Positions 21,861-33,267 of a DNA stretch of 64,000 nucleotides are shown here, in pieces. Under the pieces are notes generated by a model. It was not told the origin of the DNA, made no database searches, and worked only from the letters and a program-made list of their open reading frames with translations. This DNA comes from Pseudomicrostroma phylloplanum (Eukaryota; Basidiomycota; Exobasidiomycetes; Microstromatales), in the NCBI GenBank assembly GCA_039545275.1, contig BCHS01000001.1, forward strand, positions 1,008,853-1,072,852, read 5' to 3'. Position 1 is the first letter of the stretch. Every line of letters begins with the position of its first letter. Both the position numbers and the translations under genes were made by a program.

Positions 21861-23462
21861 ATGCCGTCCTTCATTAACCTCCTAGCAGCAGCATTGCCCC
21901 TCACCGCCGTCCTGGCACAGGCAGGCCCCCTGGCCAGGGACTCCAAGGCTACAGTCACGACCACGAGCACTACATCGGGCGCAGCAACCTCTTCTTCCTC
22001 GAGTCAGACTACCTTCTCCACCACCAGTGTCGGCCAGGAGGCCTTCGTGAACAAGGGCCTCGTAGGCTTCGGGCGCATCTCCGGAGACGCCTACGACTCC
22101 TGGGGCGAGTCCCTCGGTGGGCTAGGTTCTGCCATCTCTGTTGAGTCCTTCAACAAGGTCGGTAACAACCATGACTCCTACTCGGGCCTCATCCGTTTGC
22201 AGCCGGACCGAGGTCACAATCAGGGAGGCGCAGCAACTTCAGACTATCGAGCTCGATCCCAGCTCTTCTCCTTTAGCTTTGCGCCCCTGGCCGCTAACGC
22301 TTCGGCTACTGGCAACGCAGCGAACCTCAAGCTCAAGTACGAGAGCTCTACGCTCTACCGCATCGGCGCCAACTTCACCACGGGCTTGAATCCTGATGGG
22401 GTACGCAAGCGCAATGGAAAGGAGCCCCTGCCCATTGCTACCTACGACAACCACGTCACCTTCGACACTGAGGGGCTAGTCGACCTGGGAGACATCCTAA
22501 TCGCGTCAGACGAGTACGGCCCTTACATCTATGCCATCGAAAAGAGCAGCGGCTCCGTCATCGGCGTCCTTACTCCCCCCGATGCCATCATCCCCATGAT
22601 CAATGGTTCGCCCAACTTCACTGCCAACTCTGACCCAGACACGGGCCGAGTAGCCAACCAAGGCTTCGAAGGCCTTACCGTCTCCACCTCAAAGGGTGTC
22701 ATCTATGCACTCCTTCAGTCGGGTACAGTTCAGGACGGAGGCTCCTCCGACACAGACGGACCCTACACTCGTCTGCTCGGCTGGTCTTACGCGGGCCAGT
22801 CCCTCGCTCAAATCGCCGCCAACGGCTTCGAACCCAAGCTGGTAGAGGAGTACGTCGTGAAGCTGCCCACGTCCAGCAAGGGCAAGCCCCGAGGTGCCTC
22901 GGAGCTCAAAGTTGTCGGCGACGGAATCTTTGCCGTCCTCGCCCGAGACGGTAAAGGCTTCGGCAATGACCCGCCCACCGATACCTCTTCGTACAAGCAA
23001 GTCGGTCTACTCTCCACTGCGGGCGCCACGAACATTGCAGGGACCAAGTACGACTCGCCCAGCAACCCTGTCTCCCCCGGCGGCACTCTCGCAGCCGGCA
23101 TCACCGCTGCCCAAGTGCAGGACTGGCTGAGCCTCATCGACAAAGCTCAGCTTGCCAAGTTCGGCATCCACAACGACGGCAAGTTAGACCAGAACCTCAT
23201 CGCTGCCAAGCTGGAGAGTCTGGCTTTGGCCTCGGTGGGGGATGCGGCGTACCCGGACGACTACTTCCTCTTTGTCGTGTCGGACAATGACTTTATCACC
23301 CTCGATGGCAGGCAGGCGGGACAGACGAATGTGAGAAGTGGAGCCTATGTCATTCAGGACTATCAGGACCCTTATGCGGTGCAGTATGGGTTGACGCAGG
23401 ATACACAGGCGTACGTTTACCGAGTCACCCTGCCTGGGTACAAGGAGCAGACGCCCAACTGA
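21861..23462 (+). CDS. Secreted esterase-like/phytase-like protein
   Basis: An intronless 533 aa secreted protein resembling the 'esterase-like activity of phytase' family, a beta-propeller-type fold. The signal peptide is about residues 1-20 (MPSFINLLAAALPLTAVLAQ), followed by a Thr/Ser-rich linker to about 60. Family-like landmarks are GRISGDAYDSWGESLGG, SYSGLIRLQPDRGHN, DTEGLVDLGD, ASDEYGPYIYAIE, NQGFEGLTVS and, late, YFLFVVSDNDFIT. Several sequons (NAS, NFT) suggest N-glycosylation. No C-terminal hydrophobic tail is present, so it is likely soluble in the wall or medium. Whether it cleaves phytate, another phosphoester or nothing cannot be read from the sequence. The start follows a TATA box and a short leader. 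Confidence 0.8.
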   Translation: MPSFINLLAAALPLTAVLAQAGPLARDSKATVTTTSTTSGAATSSSSSQTTFSTTSVGQEAFVNKGLVGFGRISGDAYDSWGESLGGLGSAISVESFNKVGNNHDSYSGLIRLQPDRGHNQGGAATSDYRARSQLFSFSFAPLAANASATGNAANLKLKYESSTLYRIGANFTTGLNPDGVRKRNGKEPLPIATYDNHVTFDTEGLVDLGDILIASDEYGPYIYAIEKSSGSVIGVLTPPDAIIPMINGSPNFTANSDPDTGRVANQGFEGLTVSTSKGVIYALLQSGTVQDGGSSDTDGPYTRLLGWSYAGQSLAQIAANGFEPKLVEEYVVKLPTSSKGKPRGASELKVVGDGIFAVLARDGKGFGNDPPTDTSSYKQVGLLSTAGATNIAGTKYDSPSNPVSPGGTLAAGITAAQVQDWLSLIDKAQLAKFGIHNDGKLDQNLIAAKLESLALASVGDAAYPDDYFLFVVSDNDFITLDGRQAGQTNVRSGAYVIQDYQDPYAVQYGLTQDTQAYVYRVTLPGYKEQTPN

Positions 23463-23700
23463 GGCGAACCTGGCCAAACAGGCAAGCAGATGACATGTGA
23501 AACCTGAGTATTGTTACCAGCCTTCATCAAAGATTTCGAGCAAAAGAAATGCCATCACATCATGATTTCTTTCCCTGCACTCAATGCGTGCCGCGCGTCG
23601 TCTTTCGTCACTCTATGTTTGAGAGTCTAGGGGGGTATAGATGATACAGAAATTGACTCCACTGGGCAACAGGCAATGTTCGTCCACATTCAGCACTTTC

Positions 23701-26700
23701 TCACGTCCTCTTCGGCCCACCGACATGCTGCTGCTGCTGTTGTGCCTGCTTGAGGAGATCTAGGCAGAATTCGTCTGTGCATCGGAAGAGTGGGCAAGGG
23801 AGATGATGTGAGCTCGGCACGTCTATCGAGGCCGGAGTGGAGAGGTGAACAGAAGCTACTCACAGTTGGTAGGCAGGTGGTCTCTGAACATGCTTCGACA
23901 GAAGATGGGCCTGCAGATCGCAGTACAGTACAGAGAGAACAAATGGTTAGCTCAGTCGCGCCAGGCTCTGCTAGCACCTCGACGACTCACTCCGAGAAAC
24001 GCCCAACAACATCTTCACAGGCACGCAGGATGACACGGCGAGCAGACATTGTCTTGCCCGTGTCTCCACCACGCTCGCCCTCTTGTCCATTGTCTTTGGC
24101 CTTGACGTACACCTCGAAGCTCTCTACGAGGTACACTGTACCGGGTGGGTAGAGCTTTTCGTTCTGTGCGTGCGCTCGTAGGGTTTTGATGAGGGACCAG
24201 AGCCAGTCCTCAGAGGGTCCGTAGCTCTCTTCGGCCTTGGCGATTGTTCCATTGCGATTCTCGTCCATGGCCGGCTTGTGAACAGTCCCGTCTTGGCCGA
24301 GGGAGGATTTCTTCGCAGATGCTGTGGGTGACTCTCCTGTGGCAGCGTTGGCGTCCTCTTCCTTGTCTCGTTCGCTAGCTTCATGGCCCTTTTCAAGTCT
24401 CTCCTTATAGAGTCCAACTGTCTTGCACAGTATCTCCGTCGAAGACCCCTTGCAGGCGGCCAGGAGCTCAGAGATGTCCCTGAGGTCCAGCACTGCTCCC
24501 ATTGACAGCATCGGGATACAGTCGAAGTGATGGACGACCGTCGTGACGAGGCCGGCCATCGATTTTGCCAAGACTGGGTCGGCAGTGGGCGGAGGTCCGT
24601 AGGCGAACACGTGGATGGGTCTCCCAGGCGGGAGGCCGGAGTTGGGCGAGGTGATAAAGGCGGTGTCGGTGCCTGTGGAGGTAGTCAGTGCTTGCGCGTT
24701 TCCAGCTCGCTTCGTCGAGTCGCTAGAGCGACAGCTCCAGAGTGCTCCAACCAGAATAGCGATCCCACCACCGAGGGAGTGGCCAACGACGACCAAGCCG
24801 TACGTAGGGTGTGCTTCTAACGCGCGCCGCAAGACCGAAGCTACTGTTCCCGTGGCCGCAGAGAGACGATGAGCTGCAGCGTACATGCCGCGGTGGACAA
24901 AGCCTTCCCCACAGCCTAGCTTGACGTCCTGGTAATCTGCCGTCAGGTCGACTAGGAGGTCCGACATGCCCAATGTGCCCCTGCACGCCAAGACGACAGC
25001 CTGCCGCTCCCTATCGACGGCTACGAAGTTGATAATGGGCGCCATCTTGGAGCAGCGCAGACTGACGCCTATGTCGTCAGTGTAGCTCGACAGCAAAACG
25101 TCTTCGACACTGATCCCGACGTGATTGGCAAAGGCCCACTCGTTCGCGTGAGCCTGCTCGTTGTTCTTGAAGAAGAAGGACTCGCCTAGTCCCAAGAAGT
25201 TGAGGAAAGTGGAGCCATAGCTGGCAGAGGCGTACCGGACAAAGTGCTGCAGGTTGTCGGCAAGAGGTCTAGCAGGAAAGGTCATGGGCGCTTCTAGGCT
25301 TCCCAGATGAGTCGAGCGGGGAGGAATGCTTTGCGCCGTGTCTTGAGCAACAACAACGGGCAAGGACGTCTGGTCGGCCGACTTTGGCTGGCCCGCGCTG
25401 GCGACGATAGCTCCAGTCGAGTCTGTGACTCCTGACCTTTTCTTCGGCGTGACGGGCAGGATGACGGCTTCTGCTGCTGCAGTAGCTGAGGGCAAGTCGA
25501 ATGCTTCTCTAGTCTGCTCTCGAAGTGATGGTGATGATGCTCGGAAGGAAGTGCGGAGGCGCCCTTCTGGAAATGGTATGGCAGGTCGTAGCGGAGTTGG
25601 ACGGGAGTTCTTGCGCGGCCCTTCACTTGAGGCTTTGCTCAGCGGTCGGCTGATGGGTGCGGTGACGACGGTGGTCGTCTCTCTCTTCCACTCCTTTCGG
25701 AGTCTCATCGAGGAGTGGCTCGCTGGCGGTAGCGGCTCGACTGCGGGCCTGTGAGGAGGCGGTGTGCAGGGCAATGCGCTAGCCGCAGCGGGAGCTGCCA
25801 TGACGACGGTGGTTGAGGGCCTTAACTCCCTCTCGATAACTTCGGTAACTTCGACAGTCTTTGTGATCTTGCACTCGACGGAAGTATTGGTGCTTGCTAC
25901 TCTGCGGACGAAGTGTCTTCTGCCTGGAGACTGGCCAGAGCCAGCCTGCAGTGCGCTTCTTCCGCCATTGGCAGCCTCAGGCGTTCGAAGCGATGTCGAT
26001 CGAAGAGGGATTGGCCCCAGCGGATGGGTCAATGTGTGAAATCGCGAGCTCGTAGTACTTGCAGGCACTTCCGAATCAGGTTGCGGTGCGAAAGGAGCCG
26101 CAGGAGGACCACCCAGCAGGAGGCTGTCATGGCGGGTTGCGGGGGCACCAGGAATCTGCGTCAAATCGTCAAGAATGACTGGCTCGCGTTCCTGAAGAGG
26201 AGTCGTGGCGACATGTGGAGGTACGGTAGCTCTGTGTACGTCTGCTATAGGCTGCTTCGACATTTGTAGCACTGGCATACCGCTCTCAGCGGCCAACATG
26301 GCACCTTTGATGGAAGGCATGCTTTGAAACTTGCTTGGTCCGAGAAGCAGAGCCTTCCACCTCGCCGTTTCTTCGGCTCCAAGGACCGTATCATCAAATA
26401 GCGTCCTGGTGTTGTAGTCTCGAGCACTTCGCTTGTACGTGGCAGTCTGTACAAAGGCAAAGGTGGTTACTGCTCGCGCAAAGGTCGCAAAGGTCTTGAG
26501 TCCGCCACCAGTAGCAGCACACTTGCTCTCCGAAAACTCGTGCTGAACTGTTGCTATGAAAGCAGCGAGTGCTCGTGATGTCTCATTGTCGCCGAAGAGC
26601 TCGTCGAATACCTTGATACTCTCGTCGGCAATGGTCGCGCTTACTGTGAGTGAGCTCTGCATCAGGTTGATACTTGCCTGTACCAGGAATTCTGCTAGAG

Positions 26701-27175
26701 CAACATTCTGATGTATGGCTGAGATGCCTGTGGCAGTGTACCAGTCAACTAGAGCTCTGGATCTCTCCAAGGCGATCTCAGTCTGGATGTCTGCCTCAGT
26801 GACAGGATCTGGGGTGTTGCCTAGGCAGCGTACGGTTCTGGTGGCTCCCACTGCCCCTGTCAAGGCCTTGCGGGTGAGCTCGAGGGAGAAGCTCGTGGTG
26901 AATCTAACGGTCTCGAGGCTGACATCGACGAGAAACGAAGCGGCGCGAAGCGATGCTCTAGCAGCGACGGATACATCCGAGATGGCCTCAGCGATGCGAC
27001 TAGGTAGCAGCGTGGGTCCGGTGGCATAGTGCACGACATCGGCCAAGGAACTGCTACAGTGATGTAAGTCAGGTCGGCGGTGCGTTGAGGGCGTACTGAG
27101 CGGGGAACCACTTGGAGGAGCAGAGGCAGAGGGTACGCACGCCGCCGGGGAGCCGAAATGAAGCGGGAGCGCCAT
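23701..27175 (-). CDS. Long class 3 (DAG-lipase-type) lipase
   Basis: A 1101 aa alpha/beta-hydrolase of the lipase class 3 family; the long N-terminal region recalls sn-1 diacylglycerol lipases. Minus-strand exons are 27175-23991, 23910-23864 and 23774-23701. The nucleophile is in VVGHSLGGGIAILVGA (Ser near 798), preceded by CRGTLGMSDLLVDL, the oxyanion region. A conserved aspartate region (VVHHFDCIPMLSMG) follows. The catalytic His is probably the DH pair in SMFRDHLPTNY, encoded by the 47-base middle exon, so splicing is essential for activity. Residues 1-250 contain amphipathic helices. About 300-600 is a Ser/Pro/Arg-rich disordered region. The ATG at 27175 is used because the upstream open frame starts at a GTG. 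Confidence 0.85.
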
Positions 27176-27708
27176 ATGAGGCAATGCGTTGGTATGATCT
27201 GGTATACTGACCGTGGGGCGTGGTGATGGCGATTGGACGATGGAATCAAAAGGGGGTGAGCGATGGTTGCGCTTCAACCACTCGAGACAAGGCACGAAAG
27301 CGAACGGTAGTGCTTCCAGAGCACCTCGAAGAAGGAGCGTGGTAGTGAGCGAGCGTTGTTTGGGAGGACATCAAGTGGTAAGACCAGCAAGAGCGACATC
27401 GAGTCAGAGTGACTTGGATGGATGGTCAGATGTAGAGGATGCTCGGCGTTCAACACTTGCGGAGCTCCACTTCCGTCGACTGTTGGTCTCTGCCGCGGGC
27501 CGACTGCACCGCTTTCCCACACCTCCGTCCCGCTCCCTCACCCCACATCCCTCGCTACTGCCTCATTCTGCCAGGCGGTGCGGTACCCTTGTATCAGCAG
27601 TGCTCCTTGTTGCTCATCCATTCAAGCTCGAACATATTCTACTGAGGGCTGACCCTGTCAAAGTCTTGTCCCCCGAGGGGCATCATGCTCAGCTGAAGGG
27701 TCACTACA
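27176..27708. promoter_or_regulatory. Divergent promoter region, lipase / Pro-rich protein
   Basis: A 533-base intergenic segment shared by two genes transcribed outwards. No gene or clear TATA element recognised. Confidence 0.45.
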
Positions 27709-29660
27709 ATGAGATTTCGCTCCAAGAGCGAGCGAGATCGCGATCGCAGTAGCATTGGCAGCAACTTGAGCAGTACATTGAGCATCTCGAGCACATCCAC
27801 GGCAGCAACCAGCAGGTACGTAGGCGGATCACTCAATACGCATGCTTTTGCCCGTGTACTCAATCTGACCTCTGCTCCCATCGCCTCGCTAGCACCCCAC
27901 CACACTACCCAGCCTCACCGCCCGTCATACCATGCCGTTCCTCATCGAATGCCGACAAGCAAGCTCGCTTTCAAGCGACCATTGCCCATCTCACCAAGAT
28001 GCTGACATCACATCCTCATGCCGAGGAGCTAGCAGTGAACTGGTATGGGCGCAAGGGGCAACCCGCCTCTGCTGGTCCTACCCTGCCTATGGAAAATGGA
28101 TTCAGTCCGAAACCACGAGCGCGGACTAGCTCGGTACCCGTTGAGCATCCTCAGCAGCCTCTTGTCCCGCCGATCTCTCCGCGAGGGAGCAGCGTGGACC
28201 AGCACGGCCGCGCCTCTGGGACCTCGCGTCCTTCTCCTCCTCCGGCAGAGCCGTCGCCAGTGCCGATGACGATGACATTGCGAGATCTCAAGCGCCTGCT
28301 CGATACCGAGAGGAGGGTCAGCGGAGGAGCAGGAGCAGACGCAGAGGAGCTTGCTCCTTCAGGCTCATCATCTTCCGGCCATACCGACTCTCCTCACGCC
28401 CCAACGGCGGGGGAAGCGCCAATACAGAGGGGCATCCCTTTGTGGATCGTAGTGCGGACACTGAAGGCTTCGTGGCATGCAGATGGCTCCTGGCCCATCC
28501 TTGCAGCCGATGAAGTCTACCCTCCTCCCAAGTCTCCCACATCTCCTACGCACAAGGACAAGGGCAAGGCTCGTGAGATGCCGAGTAGGCCCCACAAGGA
28601 TGTCCCTCGCTCGGTCCACACCTCGGATGTCATCCTGCGTCCGCCCGGCACAACTTCCTTCCAAGTCCCTCTGCCACCACCAGACCTCATGCTCCGAGGG
28701 GCCAAGATGCCCAAGGCAGATCCAGGGATGGACGAGATCGCCAGGAGATACAGGACCAGAGGTGTCACTGTCGAAGAGGCAGAGAAGCGTCTTTCTGTCC
28801 TGGACGAGCACTCGCACGGGGCGGACGAAGGGTCCGAAGAAGCCGCAGAGCATCGCTCTCGGACATCTTCTCCTAATCGCGAGGAGACTGAGCTCACCAC
28901 CAGTGGACGGGACGAAGGGGAAGAGAGCTCGGCGAGGATCGTGGTGATACCAGGCGCTCCACACGAAGGCTCAGATGGACATAAGGCCGACGATGAAGGC
29001 GAGGAAGGTCCCCTGGCCAATAGGAAAGCAGAGCAGGACCGCAGGCCCACTGAAGTAGTGGTCGTGCCGGGGTCTTTTGACCCTGACTCGCAGAGACACG
29101 AAGAGGGCGAGGATGGAGAGGCAGAGGCAGACACCACAATAAGCGCAGATCCGCGGACACGCACGGCTGTAATGCCTGACGACAGGGCACAGCCTCAGCA
29201 GCCCGTCTACCAAGCGGAGCCTCAGCAAGCGATGTCGAATGAGGGGGGTCAGCAGCCGGTGCTCCTCTCTGCAGAAGCACCGTCACGAGCCCCACCACCG
29301 CCTCCCACCGAGGGAACAGCCGCTGTAGAGCCACCTCTACGAGCGCCTCCATTTCCTCCTGTCGAGGAGAGGACCGCTGCACGACCGGCTCCTCTAGCCC
29401 CCGCCGTGCGGGAAAAGGCTCTCGCAGAACCCCCCGCCCCCGCACGACCGCCTCCCCTTCCCGCCGTCGGCGTCGGGGAAGTGGCAGAAGCACACATGAT
29501 GTACGAGCCATTCACCTCCACGGAGCCGGCCTCGTACTTCCCAGGTGAGGCAGAGACGAGGGGGGCGGTACAGAGTAGTGCGCCGCCAGCTTTGGACCCG
29601 CAGGAGAGTCTGCCGCCTCCTGTGGCTGGTTTGCCGATGGAGTCGCTTTTGCAGCGGTGA
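27709..29660 (+). CDS. Proline-rich, largely disordered protein of unknown function
   Basis: I do not recognise this 624 aa protein. Exons are 27709-27815 and 27893-29660. The donor is AG|gtacgt and the acceptor gctag, joining a Ser codon in phase. The N-terminus (MRFRSKSERDRDRSS) is basic and Ser-rich. A short helical patch near residues 60-80 (ADKQARFQATIAHLTKML) and a compact segment near 220-245 (RGIPLWIVVRTLKASWH) are the only regions that look folded. The rest is Pro/Glu/Ser-rich with acidic runs. The last 150 residues carry repeated Ala-Pro-Pro units (RAPPPPPTE, RAPPFPPVEE, ARPPPLPAV) that could bind SH3 or profilin-type domains. No signal peptide or membrane segment is seen. Coding status is supported by the long open frame and clean intron. 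Confidence 0.65.
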
Positions 29661-30170
29661 GCCGACGGAGAGGAGGAGGGGGACGAGGTAGGCGTAGGGA
29701 TTTTAGGAGGGGCAAGTGAAGCAGGCAGCATCATCAGCAGGGTTCATCATTCATCACACACACACGCACACACATTGCAAATGTCATCACAGCACTTCCT
29801 CTTCCTGTCCATCTTCCCCTTCCCCTTGCTTGTTCTTCTCCATTATCATGTAGGATTTCCACGTCCTTTTACGCTATGCAAAATGCACTTGTTCACGGCG
29901 GCCAAGGCCCCTGTCCATGTCCATGTCCATTTTCACATCATTCGCATTCGCATTCGCAGGCTCATGGTATCGAATTTCAGGATCAGGATGGTCCAGGTCC
30001 AGGTCTTGGAAAGTAGCAGTAGCAGCAGCAGCAGCAGCAGGGGAACAGAAAACACCAAGGACGATTATAGCAGCCGATACGCCTGCCGAAGTCGGAGTCG
30101 GAGTCGGAGTGGAAGAGGTACGGAGGCAAGGGGGCAAGAATCGGTGGTACTAGCTTCGGCGGGGGTATGT

Positions 30171-30213
<43 letters not shown>

Positions 30214-30262
30214 AGGACGAGACGTGAGAGAAGAAGGAGCTCGCTAGCTGGTTGAAGCCCCC
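29661..30262. repeat. Cluster of 3- and 6-base microsatellites between convergent genes
   Basis: This 3'-flank region contains a (CA)n run near 29754-29774. It then has a dense series of short tandem repeats: GTCCAT units near 29920, ATTCGC units near 29940, GGTCCA units near 29993, an AGC run at about 30014-30040, CGGAGT units near 30090, and seven AGCAGG units at about 30171-30212. All unit lengths are 3 or 6, so several frames stay open and give dipeptide-repeat peptides. I see no start codon or family to support a gene. Confidence 0.7.
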
Positions 30263-32407
30263 TCAGCCCCTGGAAGAGGCGAAGGTCCCCTCCCTGATCC
30301 GCGTGAGGAGGGTGCGAGGTTTGGAGCCCTCGTGAGAGCTGCTGCTCTTGGAAGCAGGAGTTGGGGTGGGGGTATTAGAGGTGGTATCATCGTTGGCTTG
30401 GTTGGCTGCGGGTTTGGGTGCGGAGTCCCCGTCGGTTCTGGCCGTGTTCTGCCTATCTTGGTTGGTGTTTGCAGAGGGGTTTGAAGACGATCCGGGCTGC
30501 TGAGAGGGGGATGTTGAAGAGGGAGCGTCTGCTGCGCCTCCTGTTGATCCGTCCTGCGTAGGTCCACTTCGCTCCGCCTCAGCATCTCCCTGAGAGGCCG
30601 TCTGACCACCAGCAGCTTCACTCCGGCCAAGCATCTTGTTAATCCTCTCCTTCCTCTCAACCTTGTCTTCCTTCTCTCCCTCAGCCGAAGCAACCGCGCC
30701 CAGTCCACTCTTCTCCTCCTGCCTCTTCCCATCCTTCTCCTCAGGCTTCTCTCCCTCCTCCTCCCCGTCCCCTCCCTTGTTCTTCTTGTCCGACTTCTTC
30801 TTCTTCTTCTTCTTGCCACTCGTCATCTTCCCATAGGCCTCCATGCCCCTCAACATCAATAGCGATTTGCTGAGGGTGACCTGGTTGAGATCCACCCCTT
30901 CCTGTTGCAGTAGCCAGACAAAATGTCTAAAGTGAGCCGTTCCCGCTCTGTAGTGCCCACTGAGGGGACTGAGGCTGGTAAGGGTACCATTGTTGACCTT
31001 GAGCAGGCCGGCAGAGAGGACTCTACCGCCGTAGAGGAAGGAAGAGTGCTGGAATTTGCCCGTCTGCTTGATGCCGACATAGAGTTCACGGCGCGAGTTG
31101 AGGACATAGATCCAGGTGTTGGCCTGGACCGTCTTGCGGAGTAGAGCGTCCATGAAGCCCTTTGAAGAGAGCATGCCTAGGTGCTTGTGCTTCTTTGGCT
31201 TGTCACCGCCGTAGTGCTGAGCAGCCTTCTGGACCTCCTCCTCCTCCTCGGGATCGGAAGGATCTGAAGAAGAGCTGGACCCGGAAAAAGAAGACGAGTC
31301 GTCTGATGCGGCTTGTTGCCGCCTTTCTTCTTTCATACGACTGAGCTCCTCTTGCTCCTCCGGGCCGAGCTCAACAATGCCTCGACCGTGACCTAGATCG
31401 CGATGCTTGTTCTTGGCCGTATCAATTGGCTTGCCGTTCCAGCGCCAGTGCAGCTTGCCCTCCTTGATATCAACGACGTAGTTCATCCTCTGATCGGCGG
31501 AAAGGTACTCGATGCATTCCTTCTCCAGCTGCTCGCGGGAGCAGTCGGGCAGATCAAGATCCTTGCCTTCGCCTTCGTCGAGCCAGACAAAGAAGTTGTC
31601 CTTGGTATCCGACTTGCTCCATTCGGCGTGGTAGGGCTTGAGATTGGACCCGTAGCGATGCTTCCGGTCTACCATTTCCAGCCAGTAGGTGGCCTCCATT
31701 GTCTTGCTCAGATCCTGAGCCGCGGCGCCACGAGTCCACCATTCGATCATCCTGAGACCCTTTTGGTTAGGCTTGGCAATGCGGTGCACATTGTCAATCT
31801 TGTCGTGATCGTAAGCGCCTGGCACATCGCCCAACTTGCCATCCGAGTCCTCCTTTTCTGGCTTACCACCACCCGGTAGACCATCTTGCTTATCGTTGCC
31901 CTCTTCTCCCCTCTCGTGTAGCGAAGGTCCTCCAGGAACAGGTCCATCCGACATGCTCCCACTGGCAGGGTTGGATCCGTCCTCTTTCGCGTTGCCTGGA
32001 CTGCCCGCAATCTGTCCCACTAGCAGACCTCCCCTCTTCCACTTGCCAGCAGCACCATCACCACTGCCTCCCGTCTTGCCAGCTTGTTGATCGCGGGCAT
32101 TGTCCAGCTGGAGTGACTTGAAGGCTTCGCTCCACCGGGTATTGGCATCCAGGCCCATGCCCTCGAGCTCTCTCCGTGTGCGGTACCCACGGAAGTTACG
32201 CTGAATCAGACGCGCAGCTGCATCGTCTCCGTCTCCTTCTTTCCCAGCTCCATTGCTCTCGGTCTTCTTTGTTTCTCCCCCCGCTGAGGTAGACTGCTCG
32301 GAAGAGCCAGCATCTTCCTTCTGAGAAGAGGCGGATTGTCCTTGACCTTGCTGGGCTGTGCCCCCAGAAGTCTGGTCCTTGGCTCCCGCAGGAGACTCCA
32401 CGGCCAT
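30263..32407 (-). CDS. IQM-like calmodulin-binding protein
   Basis: A 714 aa intronless protein with the layout of the plant IQM family. One IQ motif sits near residues 64-81 (AARLIQRNFRGYRTRREL), a predicted calmodulin site. The IQM body lies about 215-540: ATYWLEMVDRKHRYGSNLKPYH, FFVWLDEGEGKDLDLP, CIEYLSADQRMNYVV, then WIYVLNSRRELYVGIKQ, GKFQHSSFLYGGRVLSAG, and LSGHYRAGTAHFRHFVWLL. Low-complexity Gly/Ser/Glu and Asp-rich segments interrupt it at 100-200 and 350-400. A polylysine run and a Ser/Thr/Pro tail follow. The homology is clear from the ordered motifs. The cellular role in fungi is unknown to me; calcium/calmodulin signalling is inferred only from the IQ motif. The ATG at 32407 opens the frame. 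Confidence 0.85.
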   Translation of the reverse strand: MAVESPAGAKDQTSGGTAQQGQGQSASSQKEDAGSSEQSTSAGGETKKTESNGAGKEGDGDDAAARLIQRNFRGYRTRRELEGMGLDANTRWSEAFKSLQLDNARDQQAGKTGGSGDGAAGKWKRGGLLVGQIAGSPGNAKEDGSNPASGSMSDGPVPGGPSLHERGEEGNDKQDGLPGGGKPEKEDSDGKLGDVPGAYDHDKIDNVHRIAKPNQKGLRMIEWWTRGAAAQDLSKTMEATYWLEMVDRKHRYGSNLKPYHAEWSKSDTKDNFFVWLDEGEGKDLDLPDCSREQLEKECIEYLSADQRMNYVVDIKEGKLHWRWNGKPIDTAKNKHRDLGHGRGIVELGPEEQEELSRMKEERRQQAASDDSSSFSGSSSSSDPSDPEEEEEVQKAAQHYGGDKPKKHKHLGMLSSKGFMDALLRKTVQANTWIYVLNSRRELYVGIKQTGKFQHSSFLYGGRVLSAGLLKVNNGTLTSLSPLSGHYRAGTAHFRHFVWLLQQEGVDLNQVTLSKSLLMLRGMEAYGKMTSGKKKKKKKSDKKNKGGDGEEEGEKPEEKDGKRQEEKSGLGAVASAEGEKEDKVERKERINKMLGRSEAAGGQTASQGDAEAERSGPTQDGSTGGAADAPSSTSPSQQPGSSSNPSANTNQDRQNTARTDGDSAPKPAANQANDDTTSNTPTPTPASKSSSSHEGSKPRTLLTRIREGTFASSRG

Positions 32408-33267
32408 GATGCTACCTTCTATTGGGCCTCAAGGTGGGTAACGACTTTGTGAAATGCGAGTTACGAGAGCTTTGCGGAAAAAATGGGCCGCGAGCTGGCT
32501 GCGAGGGTGCGATAAGGGAGCGATTGGTCCTTTCCGATGGGAGGATGCTCGGTACGTCCTCTCGAGGGCGGATGCTGCCAAGGGTATCTGTGCTACAGCT
32601 CCCAGCGATCTTGCAGAGCAGCAGATCGCAAGCAATACAATACAAGGGCGAAGCTGACAGGATCAGAGGAGGAGGAGAAGAACAAGTGTGGGGGCCAAAA
32701 GACGAGGGCTGACCATCTGAGGAGAGATTTTTGTACTCTCTAGGCTAATCTCCTTTTAGACTGACCACACTAGACGAGGTTGCTCTGGTGCAGGACGTCA
32801 TGCGGGCCCTTTGACCCCCCGCCGCCGCCCCACGGCACCTCCTTCGGCAAAGGCGCAGCTCAGCCACATGTCCCTCAGGCACACAGGCGCACCACGGCAC
32901 CGCACACCCACCGCACCAAATCGGGCAGGAGACGACTGCACTGACTGACTGACTGACTGACTGACTGACGACCCCCGCACTTGCACCGCACACACGCACA
33001 CACTCCCACTCCCACGCCCACATGGCTCCATTCAGTCGGGCCGCCGGTCTGGAGGAAACGGCGAAGGCACAATCGGCAGACTAAAGTTCCCTTACGCGAG
33101 ACTCAAAACAAAATAGGGTAGACAAGAGACGAGACGGGATACGATGATGCGTGTTTCATGAGAGATGATGTTCATATTCGATCATGGAAAGAGAAGAGAA
33201 AACAAAAGTCGAGCGACAGATGTATTCGGGAACCGGTATCTTACTCCTTCCAACAGCTACTCTGAGT
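32408..33267. other. Intergenic with (CTGA)7 repeat
   Basis: Promoter side of the IQM-like gene and 3' flank of the next minus-strand gene. A perfect seven-copy CTGA tetranucleotide repeat spans 32941-32968. No gene supported. Confidence 0.55.
32941..32968. repeat. (CTGA)7 tetranucleotide microsatellite
   Basis: Seven perfect CTGA copies upstream of the IQM-like gene. Confidence 0.95.

Noticed and set aside
29874..30137. Minus-strand frame with a possible membrane segment and DLDLD/MDMDM repeats
   Set aside because: It starts at a TTG, meets an in-frame stop a few codons upstream, and is made mostly of microsatellites.
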